In this document: one piece after another, positions 37,250 through 49,099 of the stretch
Numbering within the stretch: the first letter of the stretch is position 1
How the letters are laid out: every line of letters starts with the position of its first letter
Source: Phocoena phocoena
Lineage: Eukaryota > Chordata > Mammalia > Artiodactyla > Phocoenidae
DNA: 64,000 bases
Direction: 5' to 3'
Assembly (NCBI RefSeq): GCF_963924675.1
Contig: NC_089238.1
Location: 47,076,879 to 47,140,878, forward strand
Notes under the pieces: generated by a model
The model's database searches: none
Told to the model about the DNA's origin: nothing
Seen by the model: only the letters and a program-made list of their open reading frames with translations
Made by a program: the position numbers and the translations under genes

Positions 37250-37841
37250 GGGATCCCAATACATTTTTGTTAGGCCATTTGATATTGTACTACAGCCCTT
37301 GGATTCTCTGTCCTTTTTTTTCCCCCTTTGCTTTCTCTTTGTGTCTCAGTTTGGGTAATTTCTTTTGACTTATCTTCAGATTTACTGAAAATTTCCTCAA
37401 CTCTGTTGTAATACCTATTGAAGGTATTCTTTCAACTCTGTTACTGTGCTTTTCTTAGCATTTCCATTTTTTTCTTGAAGTTTCCATCTCGAAATTCTCT
37501 GTTCATTCATTTTGTAAATCTTTTCCGTTAAAGCTTTAATATATGAATCATAGTTTTAAATTCCCTGTCCAATAATTTAATCAATCATGGTTTCTTTTCA
37601 CTGTTTTGTCAGTTGATAGTGGGTTGTCTTTGTCTTACCTTTTCAGATATTTCATAATGTTTGATTGAAAGTGAGTGCTGCCAGCATGATCCTTTTTGCC
37701 CCTTCTGAACAGGCAAAAGGACTAGCTCAGGAGGTGGTATTTTCTCAGGTAATGTGTAAGGATTTCCAAACAAGTCATTCTAGAAGTTCTGAGGCAGGTC
37801 AGATCTTTAATAACAATACCTTTCTTTTTCCTCTATTTCAG

Positions 37842-37900
37842 TTCTGCCTTCATAGTTCTCTGCCTTTACCCAAAAGCTGTAGAAAATGAACAAATCCCAG
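37842..37900 (+). other. ZFP1: ZFP1 exon with start codon (5' UTR plus MNKSQ)
   Basis: A good acceptor (pyrimidine tract ending 'cctctatttcag') precedes this 59-nt exon, and the donor CAG|gtgagt follows. Confidence 0.82.
37886..37900 (+). CDS. ZFP1: ZFP1 first coding exon, five codons
   Basis: ATG AAC AAA TCC CAG encodes MNKSQ and splices in phase 0. Human ZFP1, a KRAB-domain C2H2 zinc-finger repressor of the nucleus, begins with the same five residues as I recall it, before the KRAB box on the next exon. The ATG has A at -3. Position fits synteny: plus strand, downstream of LDHD and of the CpG island. Only this fragment of the CDS lies in the window; no KRAB-like (FxDVTVxFxxEEW) or C2H2 (CxxC...HxxxH) coding sequence was found up to 64 kb. 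The short match alone would be weak, so the call rests on exon structure plus gene order. Confidence 0.8.
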
Positions 37901-38450
37901 GTGAGTTGTTTGTTTATTCCCAATTTTATTTTTCTGTGCATTTGAGGAAGTTTATAAGGACCTAGAAAATGAAATAGAAAGGTATAAATGAGTAAAACTC
38001 AGGAAAACATAGTAAGAATAATCAATACCAGCAGCCAAAAAGTAAATCAAGTTAAATGTCTTGCATTGATTTTGAATACCATTTCCTTGGTTCTCTAGTG
38101 TTAGGTCTGAATAAATTTTATGGACCTTCATATAGATGGTGTTTTGAACAGCATCCCCAGAAAAAAAAATTAAACAGCTTATTATTTTGTCTCTTGTTAT
38201 TTCATATAGCATTCTTCAGGGTACTATAGTGTGTATTTTATTTTTCTGGTCAGATTAGCATGATGCTAGAGAACTCACTAAATATCCGGATGTATATTTA
38301 AATTCTCCCCCTAATTTCCATGAGTTCCATTGTCATTACTTTCTTGAATGGCATTGCAGAATGTATTTGTACATATTTACACAAGTATAAGTACAGGTTA
38401 TTATAAGAGAGCATATTAATCATACTGTTCTATTTATATGTGTTTTGTTT
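37901..38450. other. ZFP1 intron, unassigned
   Basis: Non-repetitive A/T-rich intron sequence after the MNKSQ exon. No further exon recognised. Confidence 0.35.
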
Positions 38451-39330
38451 TACTTTTAATGAACAGACTTAATTTTTTAGAGCAGTTTTGGGCTTATGGA
38501 AAATTTAAGTGAAAAGTACAGAGTTCCCATATACTCCTTTTCTCCCTCTGCACAGTTTCCCCTGTTACTAACATCTTACGTTAATGGGGTATACCTGTTA
38601 CAGTTGATGAGCCAATAGTGATACTTTAAGTAAAGTCCATAGTTTACATTAGGTTTGCTTTTGGTGTCATGCATTCTGTGCGTTTTGACAAATACATAAT
38701 GACGTGTATCCTCCATTATCATATCTTACAGAATAGTTTCACTGCCCACAAAATCCCCTGTGCTCCATCTATTCATCCCTCCCCCACTTTCCTTGAGCAC
38801 CTGGAAACCACTGATTTTTTTTTTTTTTTACTGTCCCCCTAGTTTTGCCTTTTCTAGAACATCATACAGTTGGAATCAGTCAGTATGTAGCCTCTTCAAA
38901 TTGGTTTCTTTCACTTAGTAATACGCATTTGAAGTTCCTCCATGTGTTTTCATGGCTTGATAGCTCACTTCTTTTTATCACTGAATAATATTCCATTGTC
39001 TGGATGTACTACCATTTATTTAACCATTCAGCAATTGAAGGACATCTTGGTTGTTGCCAAGTTTTGACAATTATGAATTAAGCTGCTGTAAACATCTCTG
39101 TGCAGTGTTTTGTGTGGATATAAGTTAATCATTTGGGTAAATGCTGAGGAACACAATTGCCAGTGTGTACAGCAAGAATATGTGTAGTTTTGTGAGAAAC
39201 TGCCAGACTGTCTTCCAGAGTAGCTGTAACATTTGCATTCCCACCAGCAGTGAGTGACAGTTCCTGTTGCTCCACATCCTCGTCAGCATTTGGTGTTGTC
39301 AGTGTTGTGAGCTTTGGCCACTTTTTTTTT

Positions 39331-39638
39331 TTTTTTAAAGGGCTTCAAATGCTTGGCTTTTTACTTATTTATTTTTAGCTGTGTTGGGTCTTCGTTTCTG
39401 TGTGAGAGCTTTCTCTAGTTGTGGCAAGCGGGGGCCACTCTTCATCGCAGTGCACGGGCCTCTCACTATTGTGGCCTCTCTTGTTGCGGAGCACAGGCTC
39501 CAGATGCGCAGGCTCAGTAGTTGTGGCTCACGGGCCTAGTTGCTCTGCAGCATGTGGGATCTTCCCAGACCAGAGCTCAAACCCCTGTCCCCTGCATTAG
39601 CAGGCAGATTCTCAACCACTGTGCCACCAGGGAAGCCC
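39331..39638 (-). mobile_element. Long CHR-type SINE inserted in another SINE's duplication
   Basis: Antisense. The 'ccactttttt' at both sides lies within the left duplication of the next SINE. Confidence 0.88.
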
Positions 39639-39644
39639 CACTTT

Positions 39645-39834
39645 TTAAAAAAAAATTATTTTATATTCATTTATTTATTATTTATTTATTTAGGCTGCAC
39701 CGGGTCTTAGTTGTGACATGCAGGCTTCTTAGTTGCGGCATGCGTGCAGGATCTAGTTCCCCAACTGGGGATCAAACCTGGGCCCCCTGCATTGTGAGCA
39801 TGGAGTCTTACCCACTGGACCACCAGGGAAGTCC
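39645..39834 (-). mobile_element. CHR-2-like SINE
   Basis: Antisense. Its original duplication is gagctttggccactttt (from 39309) / gaactttggccacttta (from 39836), now separated further by the later SINE. Confidence 0.88.
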
Positions 39835-39997
39835 TGAACTTTGGCCACTTTAATAGGCATTTAACAGTGTTTTATTGTTGTTTTAATTTATAATTCTCTG
39901 ATGATATGACGTGATGTTGAGTATCTTTATGTGTGTTTATTTGCCACCTGTATATCTTCTTTAGTGAGGTGTCTGTTAAGGTCTTTGGCCCTTTTTA

Positions 39998-40643
39998 AAA
40001 ATTTGTTTTATTGAAGTATAGTTGATTTACAATACTGTGTTAATTTCTGCTGTACAGCAAAGTTATTCAGTTATATATACATTGTTTTTTTAAAATATTC
40101 TTTTCCATTAAGATTTAACATAGGATATTGAATATAGTTTCCTGTGCTATACAGTAGGATCTTGTTGTTTATATAATAGCTTACATCTGCTAACCCCAAC
40201 CTCCCACTCCATCTCTCCCCCAACCCGTGATTCTGTTTCTGTTTCACAGAAAGGTTCATTTGTGTCATATCTTAGATTCCACATATAAGTGATATCATAT
40301 GATACTTGTCTTTCTCTGCCTGAGTTATTTCATTTAGTATGATAATCTCTAGGTCCATCCGTGTTGCTGCAAATGGCATTTTTTCATTCTTTTTATGGCT
40401 GAATAGTATTCCATTGTATATATGTACCATATCTTTATCCATTCCTCTGTCAGTGGACAGTTAGGTTGCTTCCATGTCTTGGCTATTGTGAATAGTGCTG
40501 CTATGAACATAGGGGTGCATGTATCTTTTTGAATTATAGTTTTGTCTGGTGATATATGCCCAGGAGTGGGATTGCTGGATCATATGGTAATTCTATTTTT
40601 AGTTTTCTGAGGGACCTCCATACTGTTTTCCATACAGGCTGCA
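39998..40643 (-). mobile_element. 5'-truncated antisense L1
   Basis: 3' end 'attgaagtatagttgattta', body to 'ccatactgttttccatacag'. Flanked by ctttggccctttttaaaa and ctttggcccattttaaaa. Clean single insertion of about 0.65 kb. Confidence 0.88.
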
Positions 40644-41007
40644 CTTTGGCCCATTTTAAAATCAGGTTGTTTGTTTTCATATTGTTGAGTTTTGAGAGTT
40701 CTTTATATATTTAGGATATCAATCCTTTATCAGATATGTGTGTTGCAAAGATGTCTTTGTCTTTTCATTCTTTTGATTATGTGTGTTTTTATCACTCAGT
40801 AACATATTTTTGAAGTCTTTCCATATCAGAGCATAGAGTTTCCTCATTTTTTTCTGATTTTTTTTATTGTGTAATGTAATATGTGTACAGATGAGTGTAT
40901 AAAGCATTATAATACTCTTTATACATGTTATAACATGTATAAAAATATGTGTACATTAAAGAATAAATGGGCACTCACATTAAGAAATAGAACATTATCT
41001 GTTCTTT

Positions 41008-41232
41008 TTTAAAAATATTTATTTATTTGGTTGTGCTGGGTCTTACTTGCGAGCTCCATAGTTGTAGCAGGTGGGCTCCTTAGTTGCGGCTCGCCAACTC
41101 CTTAGTTGCGGCATGCAAACTCTTAGTTGTGGCATGCATGTGGGATTTAGTTCCCTGACCAGGGATCGAACCCGGGCCCCCTGCATATTGGGAGCATGGA
41201 ATCTTAACCACTGCGCCACCAGGGAAGTCCCT
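41008..41232 (-). mobile_element. CHR-2-like SINE
   Basis: Antisense. Perfect 12-bp duplication tatctgttcttt at 40996-41007 and 41233-41244. Confidence 0.95.
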
Positions 41233-41539
41233 ATCTGTTCTTTATGTTACATTCTCTGATTGAATCCTGCTAGTAGGTAGCCACTATCTTGACATTTTTG
41301 TTATTTATTCCCTTGCTTTCCTCAAAGATTTTACCATGTATTTATATATCCCTAATCAATACAAAATTCAGTTTTGAAAAACTATAACTGCGATTTATAT
41401 TGCATAATTTTTTGTCTGGTGGAGTTTTTTTTCTTTTTCTACATGTATACAGTCTAAAAGATGTCCTTTTATGTACCCATGTTTCCTTTAGCAAGACTTA
41501 AGATTTTTATCATTGTTTTTTCAAGATATATTAGCCAGT

Positions 41540-42200
41540 GTTAGCTATAGAGTGGTGAAACCACTCATGCATTGTTTGTGGTAGTAAAAAATGGTACAGA
41601 CTTACTGGGGAGCAATGTGGCAAAACTTATCAAGCAAGCACAAATCTAATTGTGTGTAGAAATTCTGCTACTATTGAATAAAGGCTCCTGGGAGATGAGC
41701 TGAATAGAGTCTCTGAGTCATAGTCTGGCTTCAGTTTTTCTGAGAGTTTACAAAAATCTCATTTGGAGAAGTCATTGGCAAGGTCATGAAAAACATAGGA
41801 AAACATAGGGCTCACATGGTTGGACCATCTGGCAGGGTCAGAGTGTGAATCAGGTATTGAATGTCTGACAAGAATATAATTAGAGTGAGTGGGCTGCTCA
41901 GTGTTCTCTGCTTCTTAGCTCACTAGTCAACTGCCAACTCTCAGGAGTAGATCAAAGCAGAGTACTTCTGTGAGATGAAATGAGTGTCCTCATGTGATCC
42001 AAGTCAGCCTGGTGTGGAGGGGAGAGATAGATGTCATCAGGACTTGTTCAAGACAAGCCAAACCAAAGTTAAACCAACCCCAACAGATAAGAAGCTGGAC
42101 CGGGATCATCAGGGTATTCTGCCCTCAGGTTAACAAGATGATACGATGCCACTAGGCATCTTATGACGGCCCTCAAAATACCTGCTTTTGAATCACACTA
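41540..42200. other. Unassigned intronic sequence
   Basis: Moderate-GC block without long frames ('gaataaaggctcctgggaga', 'ggctgctcagtgttctctgc'). It reads like an old LTR or DNA element but I cannot place it. Confidence 0.3.
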
Positions 42201-42389
42201 TTCCAATCTGTATGACAAACAATTTAGTATTAATAGAGAATCACTGCCATTCTGCAATGTCCTTCAAACTCCTCCTAGGGATTTCCTTCACCTTTCCTAT
42301 TGATCTTTTGTTTGCCTTTTCCCCTGTCTTTGTCTTTTTTGAATTACTCTTTTATTGGAGTAGATTCTTCAGTAGCTTCTTGAGAAAGG

Positions 42390-42690
42390 GTATGTGAGAC
42401 ATATATTTTTTTAAACTTTGCTTTTCTGAAAATGTCTTCATTCTGATCTGATACTTGGTTGATAGATAATATGAATGTGGACTTGTCCATTCTTCACTTT
42501 AGTTCTGTCAGTTTTTGCTTGATGTAATTTGAAGCTGTATTGAGTTCATGTACATTTATTGAGTGCATGCACACTTACGATTTTTCTATCTTCCAGATGG
42601 ATTTACTGTTCTATCATTTTGGGATGTCCCTCTTTACCTCTGGTCATACCCCTTGTCTGATTTAAATATAGCCATACCTACCTTTTTAAA
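42390..42690 (-). mobile_element. Old antisense L1, left part of host element
   Basis: 'gaaaatgtcttcattctgat', 'ctgtcagtttttgcttgatg' and 'ttaaatatagccatacctac' are L1M antisense. It continues at 56546 after the large nested insertion. Confidence 0.7.
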
Positions 42691-42857
42691 AAACTTTTTA
42701 TTTTATATTGGAGTATATTTGATTTACAATGCTGTGTTTCAGGTGTACAGCAAAGTGATTTAGTTAAACATACATATATCTATTCTTTTTCAGATTCTAT
42801 TCCCATATAGGTTATTAGAGTACACTGTGCTATACAGTAGATCCTTGTTGATTACCT

Positions 42858-43073
42858 TTTTAAAATAAATATTTATTTATTTATTTTGGTTGCGCCTGGT
42901 CTTAGTTGCAGCATGCAGGATCTTCGTTGCAGCACACAGGATCTTTAGTTGCAGCATGCAGACTTCTTAGTTGCAGCATGCATGTGGGATCTAGTTCCCC
43001 GACCAGGGATCGAACCCAGGCCACCTGCATTGGGAGCGCAGAGTCTTACCCACTGGACCACCAGGGAAGTCCC
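42858..43073 (-). mobile_element. CHR-2-like SINE
   Basis: Antisense, in the 3' UTR of the outer L1. Flanks ttgattacc / ctgattacc. Confidence 0.9.
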
Positions 43074-43465
43074 TGATTACCCACTTGATTTTATTTCGTT
43101 TACTTTTTTAAAATACATCTTTATTGGAGTATAATTGCTTCACAACACTGTGTTAGTTTCTGTTGTACAACAAAGTTTATCAGTCATATGCATACATATA
43201 TCCCCATATCCCCTCCCTCTTGAGCCTCCCTCCCACCCTCCCTATCCCACCCCTCTAGGTCGTCACATAGCAGCGAGCTGATCTCCCTGTGCTATGCGGC
43301 TGCTTCCCAGTAGCTATCTGTTTCACATCTGGTAGTGTATATATGTTGATGCCGCTCTCATTTCGCCCTAGCTTCCCTCTCCCCTCCCCATGACCTCAAC
43401 TCCATTCTCTGTGTCTATGTTTATTCCTGCCCTGCCACTAGGTTCATCAATGCCATTTATTTTTT

Positions 43466-46400
43466 TTAGATTCCGTATATATGCGTTAGCATATGGTATT
43501 TGTTTTTCTCTTTCTGACTTACTTCACTCTGTATGACAGACTCTAGGTCTATCCACTTCACTACAAGTAACTCAATTTTGTTTCTTTTTATGGCTGAGTA
43601 ATATTCCATTGTATACACGTGCCACATCTTCTTTATCCATTCATCTGTTGATGGACATTTAGGTTGCTTCCATGTCCTGGCTAATGTAAATAGTGCTGCA
43701 GTAAACATTGTGGTACATGTCTCTTTTTGAATTATGGTTTTCTCAGGGTATATACCCAGTAGTGCGATAGCTGGGTCATATGCTAGTTCAATTTTTAGTT
43801 TTTTAAGGAACCTCCATACTGTTCTCCCTAGTAGTTGTATCAGTTTACATCCTCACCAACAGTGCAGCAGGGTTCCCTTTTCACCACACCCTTTCCAGCA
43901 TTTACTGTGTCTAGATTTTTTGATAATGGCCTTTCTGACCAGTGTGAGGTGATACCTCATTGTAGTTTTAATTGCATTTCTCTAATAATTAGTGATGTTG
44001 ACCATCTTTTCATGTGCCTCTTGGTCATCTCTTTGTCTTCTTTGGTGAAATGTCTATTTAGGTCTTCCATCCCTTTTTTAATTGGGTTGTTTGTTTTTTT
44101 GATATTGAGCTCCATGAGCAGTTTGTATATTTTAGAGATTGATCCTCTGTCTGTTGTTTCACTTGCAGATATTTCCTCCCATTCTGAGGGTTGTCTTTCA
44201 TCTTGTTTATGGTTTCCTTTGCTGTGCAAAAGGTTTTAAGTTTAATTAGGCCTCATTTGTTTATATTTGTTTTTATTTTTATTACTCCAGGAGGTGGGTC
44301 AAAAAAGATCTTGCCGTACTTTATGTCAAAAAGTGTTTATCCGGGCTTCCCTGGTGGCACAGTGGTTGAGAGTCCGCCTGCCAATGCAGGGGACGTGGGT
44401 TCGTGCCCCGGTCCGGGAAGATCCCACATGCCGCGGAGCGGCTGGGCCCGTGAGCCATGGCCGCTGAGCCTACGCGTCCGGAGCCTGTGCTCCGCAACGG
44501 GAGAGGCCACAACAGTGAGAGGCCCACGTACCGCAAAACAAACAAACAAACAAAAAATGTTTTTCCTATGTTTTTCTCTAAGAGTTTTACAGTGTCTGGT
44601 CTTACATTTAGGTCTTTAATCCATTTGGAGTTTATTTTTGTGTATGGTGTTAGGTAGTGTTCTAATTTCATTCTTGTACATGTAGCTGTCCAGTTTTCCC
44701 AGCACCACTTATTGAAGAGGCTGTCTTTTCTCCATTGTATATTTTTGCCTCCTTTGTCATAAGTTAGGTGACTATATGTGAGTGGGTTTATCGCTGGGCA
44801 TTCTATCCTGTACCATTGATCTATATTTCTCTTTTTGTGCCAGTACCATACTCTCTTGATTACTATAGCTTTGTAGTATAGTTTGAAGTCGGGAGCCTGA
44901 TTCCTCCAGCTCCATTTTTCTTTCTCAAGATTGCTTTAGCTATTCAGGGTCTTTTGTGTTTCCATACGAATTGTAAGATTTTTTGTTCTAATTCTGTGAA
45001 GAATGCCATTGGTAGTTTGATGGGGATTGCATTGAATCTGTAGATTGCTTTTGGTAGTGTAGTCATTTTCACAGTATTGATTCTTCTAATCCAAGAACAT
45101 GGTATATTTCTCCATCTGTTTATGTCGTCTTTGGTTTCTTTCATCAGTGTATTACAGTTTTCAAAGTACAAGTCTTTCCCCTCCTTAGGTAGGTTTATTC
45201 CTAGGTATTTTATTCTTTTTGTTGCAATGGTAAATGGGAGTGTTTCCTTAATTTCTCTTTCTGATTTTGCAGTGTTAGGGTATAAGAATGCCAGAGATTG
45301 CTGTGCATTAATTTTGTATCCTTACCAAATTCATTGATTAGTTCTAGTAATTTTCTGGTAGCATCTTTAGGAATTGCTGTGTATGTATCATGTCATCTGC
45401 AAACAGTGACAGTTTTACTCCTTCTTTTCCAATTTGTATTCCTTTTATTTCTTATTCTTCTCTGATTGCCATGGCCATGACTTCCAAAACTATGCTGAAT
45501 AAGAGTGGTGATAGTGGACATCCTTGTCTTGTTCCTGATCTTAGTGGAAATGCTTTCAGTTTTTCACATTGAGTATGATGTTTGCCGTGGGTTTGTCATA
45601 TATGGCCCTTATTATGTTGAGGTAGGTTTGCTCTATGCCCATTTTCTGGAGAGTTTTTATTATAAATGGGTGTTGAATTTTGTGACAAGCTTTTTCTGCA
45701 TCTATTGAGATGATACTATGGTTTTTATTCCTTAATTTGTTAATATGGTGTATCATACTGATTGATTTCTGTATATTGTAGAATCCTTGCATCCCTGGGG
45801 TAAATCCCATTTGATCATGCTGTATGATCCTTTTAATATCTTGTTTGATTCTGTTTGCTAGTATTTTCTTCAGGATTTTTGCATCTATGTTCATCAGTAA
45901 TATTAGTCTATAATTTTTTTTTTGTGTGATACCTTTTTCTGGTTTTGGTATCAGCGTAAAGGTGGCTTTGTGGAATGAATTTGGGAGTGTTCTTCCCTTG
46001 CAATTTTTTGGAAGAGTATGAGAAAGATTGGTGTTAGCTCTTCTCTAAATGTTTGATAGAAATCGTCTGTGAAGCCATCTGGTCCTGGACTTTTGTTTGT
46101 TGGAAGATTTTTAATTACGGTTTCAATTTCATGACTGTGGTAGGTTTGTTTACATTTTCTAATTCTTCCTGGTTCAGTCTTGGAAAATTGTACCTTTACA
46201 AGAATTTGTCCATTTCTTTGTGGTTGTCCATTTTATTGGCATATAGCTGTTTGTAGTAGTCTCTTACAATCCTTTGTATTTCTGTGGTGTCAGTTGTGAT
46301 TTCTCCTTTTTCATTTTAAATTTTATTGAATTGCATCCTCTCCCTTTTTTTCTTGGTGGGTCTGGGTAAGGGTTTATCAATTTTGTTTATCTTCTCAAAG

Positions 46401-47448
46401 AACCAGCTTTTAATTTTATTGATCTTTGCTATTGTTTTCTGTGTTTCTGTTTCATTAATTTCTGCTCTGATCTTTATGATTTTTTTCCTTCTACTGACTT
46501 GGGGTTTTCTTTGTTCTTCTTTCTCTAGTTGTTTTAAGTGTAGAGTCAGATTATTTATTTGAGATTTTTCTTGTTTATTGAGGTGAGATTGAATTGCTAT
46601 AAACTTCCTTCTAACAACTGCTTTTGCTGCGTCCCATAGGTTTTGGGTTGTCGTGTTTTCATTGTTATTTGTTTCTGTGTATTTTTTCATTTTTTCTTTG
46701 AGTTCTTCAGTGATCTCTTGGTTATATAGTAGCACACTGTTTAGCCTCCATGTATTTGTGGTTTTTACAGTTTTTTTCTGGTAATTGATTTCCAATCTCA
46801 TAGCATTGTGGTCAGAAAAGATGCTTGATACAATTTCAATTTTCTTAAATTTTCCAAGGCTTAATTTGTGACCCAAGATGTGATCTATCCTGGAGAATGT
46901 TCCTTGTGCACTTGAGAAAAAGTGTATTCTGCCACTTTGGGGTGGAATGTTAAATCTTTCTCATCTATTGTGTCATTTAAAGCTTGTGTTTCCTTATTTA
47001 TTTTCTGTTTGGATGATCTGTCTATTGTTATAAGTGGGGTGTTAAAATCCACTACTATTATTGTGTTACTGTCGATTTTCCCTTTCATGGTTGTTAACAT
47101 TTGCCTTATGTATTGAGGTGCTCCTATGTTGGGTGCATAAATATTTATAATTGTTATATCTTCTTCTTGGATTGATCCCTTGATCATTATGTAGTGTCCT
47201 TTGTCTCTTTTATCTGATACGACTATTGCTACTCCAGCTTTCTTTTGATTTCCATTTGCATGGGATATCTTTTTCTATCCCTTCACTTTCAGTCTGTATG
47301 TGTCCCTAGGTCTGAAGTGGGTCTCTTGTAGACAGCATATATATGGGTCTTGTTTTTGTATGTATTCAGCCAGTGTGTGTCTTCTGGTTGAGGCACTTAG
47401 TCCATTTACATTTAAGGTTATTATCAATATGTATGTTCCTATTACCAT
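43466..47448 (-). pseudogene. L1 ORF2 of inner element, broken
   Basis: Starts at ATG 47448 (same start as the sense copy) and ends MLTHIYGI-TAA at 43466. It retains endonuclease and RT stretches; the FADD-coding site (FANDMI-like, mutated in this copy: 'gtcatctgcaaa') is near 45395. It is split by a sense SINE at 44343-44551 and by several stops and indels. Confidence 0.85.
44343..44551 (+). mobile_element. Young CHR-1-like SINE in L1 ORF2
   Basis: Sense, nearly unmutated body 'agcggctgggcccgtgagcc' and a (caaa)n tail. Flanks aaaaagtgttt / aaaaaatgttt. It postdates the inner L1. Confidence 0.93.
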
Positions 47449-47534
47449 TTTCTTAATTGTTTTAGGTTTGTTTTTGTGGGTCTTTTTCTTCTCTTGTGTT
47501 TCCCGCCTAGAGAAGTTTCTTTAGCATTTGCTGT

Positions 47535-48600
47535 AAAGCTGGTTTGGTGGTGCTGAATTCCTTTAACTTTTGCTTGTCTGAAAAGCTTTTGATCTCCGTC
47601 TAATCTGATCTTGCTGCATAGAGTAATCTTGGTTGTAGGTTTTTTCTTTCATCACTTTAAGTATATTCTACCACTTCCTTCTGGCCTGCAGAGTTACTGC
47701 TGAAAAATCAGCTGATAACCTTATGGGGATTCCTTTGTATGTTACTTTTTGTTTTTCTCTTGCTGCTTTTAATATTTTTTTAAATTACATTTTGTTAGTT
47801 TGATTAACATGTCTTGGTATCTTTCTCCTAGGGTTTATCCTATATGGGACTCTCTGTGCTTCCTGGACTTCAGTGACTATTTCCTTTCCCATATTAGGGA
47901 AGTTTTCCACTATAAATCTCTTCAAATATTTTCTCAGACCCTTTCTTTTTCTCTTCTTCTTCTGGGACCTGTAATTTGAATGTTGGTGCGTTTAGTATTG
48001 TCCCTGAGGTGTCTGAGATTGTCTTCAGTTATTTTCATTCTTTTTTCTTTATTCTGCTCCTTGGCAGTTATTCCCACCATTTTGTCTTCCAGCTTACTTA
48101 CTTTCTCTTCTGCCTCTTTTATTCTGTTACTGATTCCTTTTTTTTTAAACTGTGATTAGCATTTAATAATTCAGAGGAAGCCTGAGGCCTTCCTGAAGAA
48201 TCACCTGGAGATTGAACTTCGAACAGCCATAACGAAGAGAGAGCTACATCACAATCAGTGGTGATAATTAAATATGTAAAATTTTCATAGAATTGAGAAT
48301 AAATGAGAAATACAAGGTAAACGAACAGTAGAGTGTATAATGACTATGTGATCTTGTTATAGATTCCTTCTAGTGTAGTTTTCATTTCATTTATTGTGTT
48401 GTTCATCTCTGTTTGTTCTTTAGTTCTTCTAGATCTTTGTTAAACATTTCCTGTGTTTTCTCAGTCCGTGCCTCCATTTTATTTCTGAGATTCTAAATCA
48501 TCTTTACTTTCATTACTCTGATTTCTTTTTCAGGTAGATTGCGTATTTCCTCTTCATTTATTTGATCTTGTAGGTTTTTACCTTGCTTCATCTGTGACAT
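47535..48600 (-). pseudogene. L1 ORF1 of inner element, interrupted
   Basis: Gene-strand coding from MSQMK-like start at 48600 through the RRM-like and C-terminal parts; the end 'TKPAL' runs on without its stop (TTACAG in place of TTATAA). It is interrupted by the 216-bp retrocopy at 48139-48354 and by stops. Confidence 0.75.
48139..48354 (-). pseudogene. Short mRNA 3'-UTR retrocopy inside L1 ORF1
   Basis: Non-L1 sequence that on the minus strand ends 'gaattattaaatgctaatca' then cagttt and a run of A. It thus has an ATTAAA signal about 20 nt before a poly(A) tail. Flanks TGTTACTGATTCCT (48125-48138) and TGTTATAGATTCCT (48355-48368) are a 14-bp duplication with two mismatches, and the L1 ORF1 reading continues across it. 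These are the marks of L1-mediated insertion of a 5'-truncated mRNA. The parent gene is not recognised. Confidence 0.72.
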
Positions 48601-49099
48601 AATTTTTTGCTCTCTTTTTGTTTTTTTTTTTTTTTGATTGGTGGGATTGTGTTCCTGTCTTACAGCTTGTTTGGCCTGAAGCTTCCAACACTGTAGTTTG
48701 TAGGCTGTTGGGTAAAGCTGGGTCTTGGTGCTGATATGATGACCTCCAGGCGACTTCGATGAATATTCCTTGGGGTCTGACATTCTCTGTCAGTACAGTG
48801 GTTCGGACTCAGAGCTCCCACCGCAGGAGCTTCGGCCCAACCCCCAGCTAATGAACCAAGATCCTGCAAGCCGTGCATGGTGGAAAAAAAAGAAAAAACT
48901 AATAACAAAGAGTTAAGAAAATAAATTGAGACTAGGAAACTAATAGATATGTTAGAAAGAATATAAAAATTAAAATATAGATGAAATAACAACCGGAAGG
49001 TAAAACAGAACCACAATAGTAAAAAAGAGAAGAAAAAAAATAGTGGAAAAGGCCTTGGCTGTGGAGGGCGGGGCCTAAGCAGGGGCAGGGTTTGTGTGG

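Larger units (their letters stand above)
32840..37640 (-). mobile_element. Old antisense L1, heavily interrupted
   Basis: Runs from RT-like coding ('ccacctttatgatgttgga'-like wording near 32890) through endonuclease-like sequence (about 34.3 kb) to ORF1-like sequence ('tctctgtgattctttaattc' near 36370; 'cagcacttcttctgtcccat' near 36860), all in antisense order. Interrupted by five SINEs, one LTR-like block (34.68-35.15 kb) and a Tigger1 relic. It fills the first ZFP1 intron. Confidence 0.65.
38455..40770 (-). mobile_element. Antisense L1 3' end with nested insertions
   Basis: 'agcagttttgggcttatgga', 'acatcatacagttggaatca', 'aataatattccattgtctgg' and 'gagctttggccac' form an antisense L1MA-like 3' end. 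It is interrupted by SINEs (39331-39834) and by a younger L1 (39998-40643), and resumes around 'atcaatcctttatcagatat'. Confidence 0.8.
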
